The notes under the pieces: model-generated | What the model saw: the letters and a program-made list of their open reading frames with translations, nothing else | Databases searched by the model: none | Told to the model about the DNA's origin: nothing | Shown: positions 25,422-33,574 of the stretch, piece after piece | Position numbering within the stretch: position 1 is the stretch's first letter | Layout of the letters: the number at the start of each line of letters is the position of its first letter | Made by a program: the position numbers and the translations under genes | Origin: Bradyrhizobium erythrophlei | Lineage (GTDB): Bacteria > Pseudomonadota > Alphaproteobacteria > Rhizobiales > Xanthobacteraceae | Assembly (NCBI RefSeq): GCF_900129425.1 | Contig: NZ_LT670817.1 | Location: 1,922,001 to 1,986,000 of the forward strand | DNA length: 64,000 bases | Reading direction: 5' to 3'

Positions 25422-25937
25422 TTGCGTTCGCCCGCGGTCCAGAGCGCGCTGCAGCCCCTGTGCAGGCTTGCCCTATATAAGGCATGGGGACGCGTTGGCC
25501 TATCGGCGATCAGGCCGGCGGGTGTCGTAATGACATTGATTCTAATCGGTGTCGGCTCGGGCGGCTGCAGCATGTCGCACTCCGACGGCGCCTTCGCGAG
25601 GGCTACCAACAACGAGGTAACGGGTTCGATCGGCGCAGTCCAGGCGCGCGCGCCGGCGCCGACCGAGAGCGACCTTGCCTTTGCCCGCAATGCCGCCTCC
25701 GACGTCTTGACCAGGGGCGACAAGGATGCGAGCCAACCTTGGGAAAATCCCGAGACCGGCGCGCGTGGCTCGGTGACGCCGCTGGCGCAGGCCTATTCCT
25801 CGGATGGGCGCACCTGCAGGGATTTTCTGGCAAGCTACGTCAACGGCCGGTCGGAAAGCTGGCTGCAGGGCGCCGGCTGCAAGACCGGCCGAGGCCAGTG
25901 GGAGATTCATACATTGAAACCGTGGAGACAGGGCTGA
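25422..25937 (+). CDS. surface lipoprotein (RT0821/Lpp0805-like)
   Basis: An exported protein with a hydrophobic segment and lipobox-like GSGGC before SMSHSDGAFARA, then NNEVTGSIG. The conserved C-terminal domain of about 60 residues contains PWENPETGARGSVTPLAQAY and CRDFLASYVNGRSESWLQGAGCKTGRGQWEI, as in rickettsial/rhizobial 17-kDa-type surface antigens. No ATG gives a convincing signal peptide: ATG 25530 leaves only 13 residues before the Cys and ATG 25380 overlaps divergent pdxH. TTG 25422, preceded by AGGGAG, gives a plausible leader, so I use it; this start is uncertain. Function of the family is unknown. Confidence 0.75.
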   Translation: MRSPAVQSALQPLCRLALYKAWGRVGLSAIRPAGVVMTLILIGVGSGGCSMSHSDGAFARATNNEVTGSIGAVQARAPAPTESDLAFARNAASDVLTRGDKDASQPWENPETGARGSVTPLAQAYSSDGRTCRDFLASYVNGRSESWLQGAGCKTGRGQWEIHTLKPWRQG

Positions 25938-26042
25938 TCCTGGCCTTCCCGTTGCAAAAATGCCACGAACACCCCAGATGAAACCGGGGTGGGCGGGCCG
26001 CCTGAAGTTCAACATCTGATTTTTCTAAAGGAGACGTGACGG

Positions 26043-27014
26043 ATGCGCGACCCCTATGAGGTCTTGGGGGTGCCGCGGGGCGCCAGCGCCGCTGCGATCA
26101 AGAGCGCCTATCGCAAGCTTGCCAAGAAGCATCACCCCGACAACAACAAGGGCGATCCGAAGGCAGCGGCGCGCTTTTCCGAGATCAATTCGGCCAACGA
26201 GATCGTCGGCGACGAGGACAAGCGCAAGCAGTTCGATCGCGGCGAAATCGACGCCGAGGGCAAGCCGCGTTTCCAGGGCTTTCCCGGCGGCGACCCGCGC
26301 GCGCGCGGAGCCTCACCCGGCGGCGGTTTCGAGACCCACACCTTCCGGACCGGCGGCGCCGGTCCCGGGGGCATGGGCGGCGGCGGGTTTGAGGACATCC
26401 TCAACAGCATGTTCGGCGGCGCCGCGGCGCGGGGCGCCCGGCCCGGCGCCGGCAATACCTTCGAATTCGATCCCGGCGGCATCGCGCTCGATCTCGATCT
26501 TTCCGTGGCCATGACCGTGTCGCTGGAAGAGGCGGTCAAAGGCGTTGAAAAGCGCGTCCGGCTCCCGACCGGCAAGGAACTCAATGTCAAGATTCCCCCC
26601 GGGGTCACCGCCGGTCAGCAGATCCGGCTGAAGGGGCAGGGCGAGACCGCGCCCGGCCATCGCCCCGGCGATCTCCTGATCACGGTCTCGATCGCGCCGC
26701 ATCCCTTCTTCAAGGTCGAAGGCAGCGATCTGCGGGTCGATCTGCCGATCACACTCTATGAAGCCGTGCTCGGCGGCAAAGTCCGTGTGCCGACATTGGG
26801 CAACGCGGTCGAGTTGTCGATCCCGAAGAACACGTCGAGCGGCCGGACCTTTCGGCTCAAGGGCAAGGGGCTGCCGAAGGCGACCGGCGCGACCGGCGAC
26901 TTGTTCGTCACCACCCGCATCATGTTGCCGGACGGGAACGACGCCGACCTTGAGGCGTTAATGCAGAAGTGGCGCGCCGGACATCCCTATAATCCGCGCG
27001 GCGATCTAGGCTGA
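26043..27014 (+). CDS. DnaJ-like co-chaperone (CbpA type)
   Basis: A 323-residue J-domain protein. The J domain covers 1-68 with HPD at 31-33 and KSAYRKLAKKHHPD. A Gly-rich linker (about 80-135) follows, then two C-terminal beta domains with SLEEAVKGVEKRVRLPTGKELNVKIPPGV and FRLKGKGLP. It lacks the DnaJ zinc-finger cysteines, so it is CbpA-like and would stimulate DnaK ATPase. AAAGGAGA precedes ATG 26043. It follows the lipoprotein gene by about 100 nt on the same strand. Confidence 0.93.
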   Translation: MRDPYEVLGVPRGASAAAIKSAYRKLAKKHHPDNNKGDPKAAARFSEINSANEIVGDEDKRKQFDRGEIDAEGKPRFQGFPGGDPRARGASPGGGFETHTFRTGGAGPGGMGGGGFEDILNSMFGGAAARGARPGAGNTFEFDPGGIALDLDLSVAMTVSLEEAVKGVEKRVRLPTGKELNVKIPPGVTAGQQIRLKGQGETAPGHRPGDLLITVSIAPHPFFKVEGSDLRVDLPITLYEAVLGGKVRVPTLGNAVELSIPKNTSSGRTFRLKGKGLPKATGATGDLFVTTRIMLPDGNDADLEALMQKWRAGHPYNPRGDLG

Positions 27015-27030
27015 TCGCCTTTACGCCTGC

Positions 27031-27090
27031 CCAAAAAAAGTGCAGCCTCGACCGGGGGACCAGCGCGGTACAAACCCCAGCCGAGGCTGC
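27031..27090 (-). terminator. strong minus-strand terminator hairpin, possibly the 3' end of a small RNA
   Basis: On the minus strand a 9-bp stem (gcagcctcg at 27090-27082, cgaggctgc at 27050-27042) with an inner GGGG/CCCC pairing is followed after two bases by T7. It lies 125 nt beyond the stop of the anti-sigma gene. The gap has no coding frame, so this is either that operon's terminator or the end of an independent RNA. Confidence 0.7.
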
Positions 27091-27215
27091 TAGCGTCGAT
27101 CGGCGGATCGAACGCACCACAACTTCGCGTGAGCACCGGTGCGATAGTTAGACGCACCCGTGTCCTGATTCCAGATTTTCAATGTCGGAATTGGGACATA
27201 GACTATGACATAAAT

Positions 27216-27986
27216 TTATCCGCCGCTTTTCTCGGCCTGGTCGTAGACCAGGCGGGCGATCTGGGCCAGGCGCTGGCGGTCGCTGTCGCCGCTCACTACG
27301 TAGCCGACGCCGCGATCGGTCCAGAACAGCGCGCCATCATTGTCCTGCTTGGCATACCGCATCTGCGTCGTCTCGGTCGCCGCGCGCGCGGCATAGATCG
27401 TGAAGCGTTCACCCGATGCGCTCTCATACATCAGGAATGAGGCCGGTCCGGTCGGACCGGGCAACAGCCGCCCGCCGACGAGCTTCAGCCCGGTCGCGTC
27501 GAGTTCCGGGGCACGCACGTTCCAGCCGCAGCGCTTGGTCAGCCATTGCTGCAGATGGGCACGTTCGCTGCCGGGCACCTCGACCGGATGCCGCACTTCG
27601 ACCACATAGAGCCGGTGCGCATCCAGCGCATCCACCGTGAAATCCTGGAACGTCGACGGCGAGGTGGCGGCACCGCGTGCCATCCAGCCGACGCCGCCGC
27701 CGGCGATGAATGCCACCAGGCTCGCCGCGATCGCGCCGTAGATCCATTGGCGCGGCTTCCTCACCAGCCGCTCGATCTCGAGCCGCCTCGGCACCGCCTC
27801 GTCGGCGACCGCGTCGTAACGCGCATGCAGCGCCTCCGCCATCGTCCGCCATGACTGCACCCGTTCGGCATCATCGTCGTGCGCTGCGAGCCACGCCTCG
27901 ACATCGCCGCGACGCTCCGCCGGCAGTTCATTGTCGACATAGGCGTGCAGCTCGTCTTCGGTGACGGGAATCTTTGGGTCGGTCAT
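27216..27986 (-). CDS. membrane anti-sigma factor
   Basis: A 256-residue membrane protein. The N-terminal 70 residues (EDELHAYVDNELPAERRGDVEAWLAAH) have the anti-sigma fold pattern; the HxxxCxxC zinc site is absent. One membrane helix lies at about 82-100 (WIYGAIAASLVAFIAGGGVGW), leaving a periplasmic domain of about 150 residues as sensor. It would hold the ECF sigma factor encoded just upstream at the membrane until a signal releases it. The two genes are 133 nt apart on the same strand. A terminator hairpin follows downstream. Confidence 0.87.
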   Translation of the reverse strand: MTDPKIPVTEDELHAYVDNELPAERRGDVEAWLAAHDDDAERVQSWRTMAEALHARYDAVADEAVPRRLEIERLVRKPRQWIYGAIAASLVAFIAGGGVGWMARGAATSPSTFQDFTVDALDAHRLYVVEVRHPVEVPGSERAHLQQWLTKRCGWNVRAPELDATGLKLVGGRLLPGPTGPASFLMYESASGERFTIYAARAATETTQMRYAKQDNDGALFWTDRGVGYVVSGDSDRQRLAQIARLVYDQAEKSGG

Positions 27987-28119
27987 GGTCGTTGTCTCTG
28001 TCCAGGCTCAATCGAAAATGGCGTGGCGGCCGGCTGGGATGTCGCGCCCCGCGGAAAAAAGAAGGGAAAGCAAAACCATCGTGGTTCGAACGCGTTCATC
28101 ACAGCCGACATGCCTGCCA

Positions 28120-28608
28120 TCATTTCACCCTCCGCAGCGCGGGGCGTTCGCCTTCGAGCGATGCCTTGACATGGGCGCGCGCGCGGGCGAGCCGCGACAT
28201 CACGGTGCCGATCGGAACGCCCTGAATGTCGGCGACCTCGCGGTAGCTCAAGCCTTCCAGCATCACCAACAGCAACACCGCGCGCTGCTCTTCCACCAGC
28301 GTTGCCAGCGCGCGGGCGATGTCGCGGCCTTCGGCCTCGGTCCCGCTGGCGTCGGGAGCGTTGTCGAGCAGCGGCATGAATTGCGGCCGCCGCGCCAGCG
28401 ATCGCCGGCGGTTCTTGTTGAGGTTGGTCAGGATGGTATAGAGCCAGCTCCTGACGTCGCCACCGATGAACAGCCGTTCCGAACGCAGCGCCCGCACCAG
28501 CGTATCCTGCACCAGATCGTCGGCGATATCGGCATCGCGCGCCAGCGCGCGGGCGTAGCGGCGCAGGGCCGGAATCATGGCTTCGACACTTTGGCGAAAC
28601 GCGGTCAT
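28120..28608 (-). CDS. ECF-family RNA polymerase sigma factor
   Basis: A 162-residue two-domain sigma factor. Region 2 covers about 5-75 (LRRYARALARDADIADDLVQDTLVRAL, VRSWLYTILTNLNKNRRR). Region 4 covers about 100-155 (LVEEQRAVLLLVMLEGLSYREVADIQGVPIGTVMSRLARAR, the helix-turn-helix that reads the -35 box). ATG 28608 fits the family start; longer extensions upstream have no coding character. It is probably autoregulated and is paired with the anti-sigma gene downstream. Signal unknown. Confidence 0.92.
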   Translation of the reverse strand: MTAFRQSVEAMIPALRRYARALARDADIADDLVQDTLVRALRSERLFIGGDVRSWLYTILTNLNKNRRRSLARRPQFMPLLDNAPDASGTEAEGRDIARALATLVEEQRAVLLLVMLEGLSYREVADIQGVPIGTVMSRLARARAHVKASLEGERPALRRVK

Positions 28609-28812
28609 GAAGCTCAGCCCTGGGGCTCGTCCGGCTGGCGTCCAATATACCGGGTCACGCGAACGCCTCACGCAACATAACACCGAAATCACGCCACTAT
28701 TCCAGCTGTTAAGGCTGCATGGCAAACAGCCCGGACCAGGGGCGGATTTGGGCTGTACCGGCCGGGAGCGCTGGTGTACCCCGAGACCTGACCAGGGTCG
28801 ATTGGAAACCGG

Positions 28813-29643
28813 ATGCCGCAAAATTCAGGTCTGATGCAGGGCAAGCGCGGAGTGATTCTCGGCGTTGCCAACAACCGCTCGATTGCATGGGGAATCGCCA
28901 AGGCCTGCCATGCGGCGGGCGCGGAAATTGCGCTGACCTGGCAGGGCGACGCGCTGAAGAAGCGGGTCGAGCCGCTGGCCAGGGAACTCGGCGGTATCCT
29001 GCTCGGCCACTGCGACGTCACCGATCCCTCGACTATCGACGCAGCGTTCGATCTGCTGAAGGAGAAATGGGGCAAGATCGACTTCGTGGTGCACGCGATC
29101 GCGTTTTCCGACAAGGACCAGCTCGACGGTCGCTATCTCGAAACCACCGCCGACAATTTTTCCAGGACGATGCTGATCAGCTGCTACTCGCTGACCGCGA
29201 TCGCGCAGCGCGCCGAAAAGCTGTTGACCGGCGGCGGCTCGATCCTGACGCTGACCTATTACGGCGCCGAGAAATGGATGCCGCATTACAACGTGATGGG
29301 GGTCGCCAAGGCGGCGCTGGAGGCGAGCGTACGCTATCTGGCAGCCGATCTCGGCGAAAAGAACATCCGCGTCAACGCGATTTCGGCGGGGCCGATCAAG
29401 ACGCTGGCGGCGTCGGGCATCGGCGATTTCCGCTATATCCTGAAGTGGAACGAATACAACGCGCCGATGCGCCGCACGGTGACGATCGAGGAAGTCGGCG
29501 ACAGCGCGCTGTATCTGCTGTCGGACCTGTCGCGCGGCGTCACCGGCGAAGTGCATCACGTCGATTCCGGCTATCACGTCGTCGGCATGAAGCGCCCCGA
29601 CGCGCCGGACATTTCGCTGAGTAACTCGCTGGCGAAGGACTGA
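28813..29643 (+). CDS. fabI: enoyl-[acyl-carrier-protein] reductase (NADH)
   Basis: A 276-residue FabI, the last step of fatty-acid elongation. The FabI-type cofactor start GVANNRSIAWGIA (17-29), HAIAFSDK, and the catalytic Y-x6-K as Y159 and K166 in YNVMGVAKAALE with the upstream LTYYGAE are all present. GPIKTLAASGI is the substrate-loop region. It is divergent from the sigma factor gene with about 200 nt between. An alternative start at ATG 28834 would remove seven residues. Confidence 0.95.
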   Translation: MPQNSGLMQGKRGVILGVANNRSIAWGIAKACHAAGAEIALTWQGDALKKRVEPLARELGGILLGHCDVTDPSTIDAAFDLLKEKWGKIDFVVHAIAFSDKDQLDGRYLETTADNFSRTMLISCYSLTAIAQRAEKLLTGGGSILTLTYYGAEKWMPHYNVMGVAKAALEASVRYLAADLGEKNIRVNAISAGPIKTLAASGIGDFRYILKWNEYNAPMRRTVTIEEVGDSALYLLSDLSRGVTGEVHHVDSGYHVVGMKRPDAPDISLSNSLAKD

Positions 29644-29663
29644 CGAAGGCCGCGATTATCAAT

Positions 29664-29750
29664 GTCGGTCATGCGCGGACTTGATCCGCGCATCCATCCC
29701 TTCAAAAGACTTTTTGAAGATGGATTGCCGGGTCGAGCCCGGCAATGACC
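29664..29750. repeat. interspersed palindromic repeat (GGTCATGCGCGGACTTGATCCGCG type)
   Basis: Inverted copies of GTCATGCGCGGACTTGATCC and GGGTCGAGCCCGGCAATGACC flank a 30-nt centre. It lies between fabI and the histidine phosphatase gene. Confidence 0.82.
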
Positions 29751-29760
29751 CGGAGGGAAA

Positions 29761-30354
29761 ATGCCTGTCATCTACTACATCCGCCACGGCGAGACCGCAT
29801 GGAATGCCGCGGGACGCTTCCAGGGATCGCAGGATATCCCTCTCAATGACCTCGGCCGTACGCAGGCGGTGGCCGCCGGCGGCATTCTCGCCGATCTGGT
29901 GGAGCGCGATGGGCGCGAGGCAGGTTCGCTGGCATTCGTGGCCAGCCCGCTTGGTCGCGCCCGGTCGACGATGGAGCTGGTGCTTGGCGCACTGCAACTG
30001 CCGAGCGGCGGTTACGCCATCGACGATCGGCTGCGCGAGATCGGCTATGGCCGGTGGGAAGGCCTGACGCTGCCCGAGATGGAGCTGCATGACGCGGCAA
30101 CATTCGCCGCCCGCAATGAGGACAAATGGGGTGTCGCCGCGCCGGCGGGCGAGAGCTATGCGAGCGTCACGTCGCGCGTGGGGGAGTGGTTCGATTCCCT
30201 TCTCGTCGACACGGTCGCTGTCGCCCATGGCGGCACCATGCGGGCGCTGATGGTCGCGCTCGGCCTTGCGACGCCGCTCGAGGCCTCCGAGACGCCGATC
30301 GGGCAGGGCGTGGTCTATGTTTTCGACGAGGCCGGGATGCAGAAGTATAGTTGA
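29761..30354 (+). CDS. histidine phosphatase family protein (phosphoglycerate-mutase-like)
   Basis: A 197-residue cytoplasmic phosphatase. Catalytic RHGE is at 8-11 and the second histidine is in VAVAHGGTMRAL; NDLGRTQA and SPLGRARSTMEL complete the substrate pocket. Such enzymes act on small phosphomonoesters; which one is not known. A strong GGAGGG ribosome site precedes ATG 29761. It is the last gene before an intergenic repeat and aroC. Confidence 0.92.
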   Translation: MPVIYYIRHGETAWNAAGRFQGSQDIPLNDLGRTQAVAAGGILADLVERDGREAGSLAFVASPLGRARSTMELVLGALQLPSGGYAIDDRLREIGYGRWEGLTLPEMELHDAATFAARNEDKWGVAAPAGESYASVTSRVGEWFDSLLVDTVAVAHGGTMRALMVALGLATPLEASETPIGQGVVYVFDEAGMQKYS

Positions 30355-30382
30355 GGGTGAACTGGAGCGCGGTCTATCGGCA

Positions 30383-30478
30383 CCGTCATGCCCGGGCTTG
30401 TCCCGGGCATCCACGTCTTCTTTAACGAACGCGCTGCAAGTAAGGCGTGGATGGCCGGGACAAGCCCGGGCATGACGA
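30383..30478. repeat. interspersed palindromic repeat (GTCATGCCCGGGCTTGTCCCGGG type)
   Basis: Near-perfect inverted ends CGTCATGCCCGGGCTTGTCCC / GGGACAAGCCCGGGCATGACG around a 50-nt centre. The cleanest copy of this family in the window. Confidence 0.9.
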
Positions 30479-30577
30479 ACCAGGGGGCATTTGACCCCTC
30501 TTCCGAGGCGCGTTACCACAGGTTGACCATCCGCAACAATGCGGAATGTCACCAGCGGCGGACGAACGCAAAGCACC

Positions 30578-31663
30578 ATGTCCTTCAACACCTTCGGCCA
30601 CATGTTCCGGGTCACGACCTTCGGCGAAAGCCACGGGATCGCGATCGGCTGCGTGGTCGACGGCTGTCCGCCGCTGATCCCGCTGACCAATGAGGACATC
30701 CAGCACGATCTCGATCGCCGCCGTCCCGGACAGTCGCGGTTCACCACCCAGCGCCAGGAAGCCGACGCGGTAAAAATTCTCTCCGGCGTGATGGCGCATC
30801 CGGAGACCGGCGTGCAGGTGACGACGGGCACGCCGATCGCGCTTTTGATCGAGAACACCGATCAGCGCTCCAAGGACTATTCCGACATCAAGGACAAGTT
30901 TCGCCCGGGCCACGCCGATTTCACCTATGAGGCCAAATACGGCCTGCGCGATTATCGCGGCGGCGGACGCTCCTCCGCGCGGGAAACCGCGACGCGGGTC
31001 GCGGCCGGCGCCATCGCGCGCAAGATTCTTCCGAGCGTGACCGTGCGCGGCGCGCTGGTGCAGATGGGGCCGCACAGGATCGATCGCGACAAGTGGGATT
31101 GGGACGAGATCGCAAAGAATCCGTTCTTCTGTCCCGACAAGGACAAGGCCGCGTTCTTCGAAGGCTATCTCGACGGGATCAGAAAGAAGGGATCGTCGAT
31201 CGGCGCGGTGATCGAAGTAACGGCGGAAGGCGTGCCGGCAGGACTGGGCGCGCCGATCTACGCAAAACTCGATGCCGATCTCGCCGCGGCGCTGATGAGC
31301 ATCAACGCGGTCAAGGGCGTCGAGATCGGCGCCGGATTTGGCGCGGCCGAACTGTCCGGCGAGGAAAACGCCGACGAGATGCGGATGGGCAATCAGGGCG
31401 TCAGCTTCCTGTCCAACCATGCCGGCGGCATCCTGGGTGGCATCTCCACCGGCCAGCCGGTGGTGGCGCGCTTCGCGGTGAAACCGACGTCGTCGATTTT
31501 ATCGCCGCGCCGTACCGTCGACCGCAGCGGCGCCGACACCGACATCATGACCAAGGGCCGCCACGACCCCTGCGTCGGCATCCGCGCCGTGCCGGTCGGG
31601 GAGGCCATGATGGCCTGCGTGCTGGCGGATCATTTTCTGCGGCATCGCGGGCAGGTGGGGTAG
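30578..31663 (+). CDS. aroC: chorismate synthase
   Basis: A 361-residue enzyme that converts 5-enolpyruvylshikimate 3-phosphate to chorismate using reduced FMN. Signature segments are visible: GESHGIAIGCVVDGCPP (about 10-26), RRRPGQSRFTTQRQE, YGLRDYRGGGRSSARETATRVAAGA, and C-terminal RSGADTDIMTKGRHDPCVGIRAVPVGEAM. ATG 30578 matches the universal MSFNTFGHMFRVTTFGESHG start; the extra 13 upstream codons have no support. Monocistronic between repeats. Confidence 0.97.
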   Translation: MSFNTFGHMFRVTTFGESHGIAIGCVVDGCPPLIPLTNEDIQHDLDRRRPGQSRFTTQRQEADAVKILSGVMAHPETGVQVTTGTPIALLIENTDQRSKDYSDIKDKFRPGHADFTYEAKYGLRDYRGGGRSSARETATRVAAGAIARKILPSVTVRGALVQMGPHRIDRDKWDWDEIAKNPFFCPDKDKAAFFEGYLDGIRKKGSSIGAVIEVTAEGVPAGLGAPIYAKLDADLAAALMSINAVKGVEIGAGFGAAELSGEENADEMRMGNQGVSFLSNHAGGILGGISTGQPVVARFAVKPTSSILSPRRTVDRSGADTDIMTKGRHDPCVGIRAVPVGEAMMACVLADHFLRHRGQVG

Positions 31664-31667
31664 ACTC

Positions 31668-31932
31668 TGGGCGGATTAGCGGTAGCGTAATCCGCCGTTA
31701 CGCCGCTGAGATGGCGGAACGGTTGCGGGCTGCTGTTTGTAAATTGAATCCGCAACGATTCATTGCGCGCGAACGCACGACACTAACGTCGTCCCTGCGA
31801 ACGCAGGGGCCCATAACCACCGTCATCAGTTGGAGCAGAAGCTGTTAGCCAGCGTGCCAAAACGCCGGGCCACGGCGTATGGGTCCCCGCGCCCCGTGCG
31901 CAATTGCGCACTAGGCGGGGACGACGTTGAGT
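31668..31932. repeat. intergenic repeat mosaic between aroC and the adenylate cyclase gene
   Basis: Two units. At 31668-31712, GGGCGGATTAGC..GTAATCCGCC is a short inverted repeat. At 31787-31930, GTCGTCCCTGCGAACGCAGGG and TGGGTCCCCGCGCCC..GGCGGGGACGACG are inverted flanks around TGCGCAATTGCGCA. No gene is seen in these 320 nt. Confidence 0.7.
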
Positions 31933-31985
31933 TGTAAACCGCCCCGCCTTGACGTATCCAAAACTTGCGCGCAAATGCACCGGTC

Positions 31986-33170
31986 ATGAACCCGCAACAG
32001 CAGAAGAAAATTTCCGACTGGCTGATCGACGGCGCGAGGTCGGCCGTCGAACCGCGCCTGATGGTGGCGGAATTCTGCGAACGGCTGGTCAGCGCGGGCC
32101 TGCCGCTGTGGCGCGTAGGCCTCTTCGTCCGGACCTTGCACCCCGATATTCTCGGCGTCAATTTCATCTGGAAGCCGGACGCCGAGGTCACCTACGGCAC
32201 CGCGGATTTCGATCTGCTGGATTCGCCCGAATTTCGAAACAGTCCGCTGGCGATCGTGTTCGGCGAGGGCCGGGAGGTCAGGCGTCGCATCGACGATCCC
32301 GAAAGCAGGCGCTTTCCATTTCTCGACGATATGCGCACCGAGGGCGTCACCGACTATATCGCGCTGCCGCTGCTTTCGACCGATGGCGCGGCTCATGCGT
32401 CGAGCTGGACCACCAAAGAGCCGGGCGGGTTCAGCGACGAACAATTGAACGGTCTGCGATCCCTGATGCCGCCGCTGGCGCGGCTGGTCGAGATCACGAA
32501 CCAGCGCCGCAGGGCTTCGATCCTGCTCGATACCTATGTCGGCAACCGCGCCGGCGAGCGCATTCTGCGCGGCCAGATCAGGCGCGGCCACACCGAGACC
32601 ATGCATGCGGCGATCTGGCTGTCGGACCTGCGCGGCTTCACGGCGCTGTCAGACCGGCTGCCGGCCGAGACCGTGGTCGATATTCTCAATGTTTATTTCG
32701 ACTGCCAGGTGCCGGCTATCAGGAACCATGGCGGGGAGGTGCTGAAGTTCATGGGCGACGGGCTCCTCGCGGTGTTTCCGATCGCGGAAGCGGAGGGCGA
32801 CAACCGCAGGGTCTGCGCCAACGTGCTCGAAGCCGCGCGAGAATCGCGTGCCAGCGTCGACGCCATAAATTATCGAATCGGAGAAACCATCGAGCGCTTT
32901 CGCTTCGGGGTCGCGCTGCATGTCGGAAAAATTCTCTATGGCAATATCGGCGGCGGCAACCGGCTCGACTTCACCTGCATCGGCCCCGCCGTTAATCTCG
33001 CGGCCCGATTGGAAAAGATCGCCGGCCGGCTCAGTCGCACCATCGTGGCGTCGGAAGGCTTTGCCGGCATCTGCGACGGCGGCTGGAGCAACCTCGGCGA
33101 ATTTCCGATCGCGGGCTTTTCGAAGGCCGAACGCGTCTACGGTTTGGCAGATGAAAGGCCGGCCAACTGA
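31986..33170 (+). CDS. class III adenylate/guanylate cyclase
   Basis: A 394-residue protein. The N-terminal 200 residues form a sensor-like region of no clear family. The C-terminal cyclase domain has the two metal aspartates in SDLRGFTAL and MGDGLLAVFP, a lysine just before (VLKFMGDG), and NRLDFTCIGPAVNLAARLE with the base-recognition Asp, transition-state Asn and Arg. It makes cAMP (or cGMP) in the cytoplasm; the KFMGDG plus LDF pattern favours ATP. ATG 31986 was chosen over an upstream TTG at 31965. It is convergent with clpS. Confidence 0.93.
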   Translation: MNPQQQKKISDWLIDGARSAVEPRLMVAEFCERLVSAGLPLWRVGLFVRTLHPDILGVNFIWKPDAEVTYGTADFDLLDSPEFRNSPLAIVFGEGREVRRRIDDPESRRFPFLDDMRTEGVTDYIALPLLSTDGAAHASSWTTKEPGGFSDEQLNGLRSLMPPLARLVEITNQRRRASILLDTYVGNRAGERILRGQIRRGHTETMHAAIWLSDLRGFTALSDRLPAETVVDILNVYFDCQVPAIRNHGGEVLKFMGDGLLAVFPIAEAEGDNRRVCANVLEAARESRASVDAINYRIGETIERFRFGVALHVGKILYGNIGGGNRLDFTCIGPAVNLAARLEKIAGRLSRTIVASEGFAGICDGGWSNLGEFPIAGFSKAERVYGLADERPAN

Positions 33171-33181
33171 AGGCGGCCCGT

Positions 33182-33487
33182 CTATTCCTCGGGCTCGGTG
33201 GTGAACAGCAGCGGATAGCCCTTGGCGCGGCCGGCGTCAGTCGCCCGCGTTGCCTTGGTCTCGGCGACGTCCTTGGTGAAGACCGCGACCACGCAGACGC
33301 CGCGCTGGTGCGCTGTTATCATGACCTTGTGGGCCTGGTCCTCGGTCATGCGGAATTCCGCCTTCAGGACGGTGACGACAAATTCGCGCGGCGTGAAATC
33401 ATCATTGACCAGGATGACCTTGTGCAGGCGCGGCCGTTCGGTCTTGGCATTGACCTTGGTTCGTGGCTTGGTGACGGCGTCGATCAT
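33182..33487 (-). CDS. clpS: ATP-dependent Clp protease adaptor ClpS
   Basis: A 101-residue N-end-rule adaptor that delivers proteins with bulky N-terminal residues to ClpAP. The core HKVILVNDDFTPREFVVTVLKAEFRMTEDQAHKVMITAHQRG is typical, including the DDFTPREFV binding-pocket segment. The stop is 11 nt from that of the convergent cyclase. No clpA gene follows here. Alphaproteobacteria often carry two ClpS paralogues; which of them this is cannot be decided. Confidence 0.94.
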   Translation of the reverse strand: MIDAVTKPRTKVNAKTERPRLHKVILVNDDFTPREFVVTVLKAEFRMTEDQAHKVMITAHQRGVCVVAVFTKDVAETKATRATDAGRAKGYPLLFTTEPEE

Positions 33488-33574
33488 TCCGGCGGCACCC
33501 TCCTGACGTGACGGCCGAGATTGCGAAACTTACAACTTCCCGGCCGGTCGCGAAACCCGCAAGTCGCGATGGCT

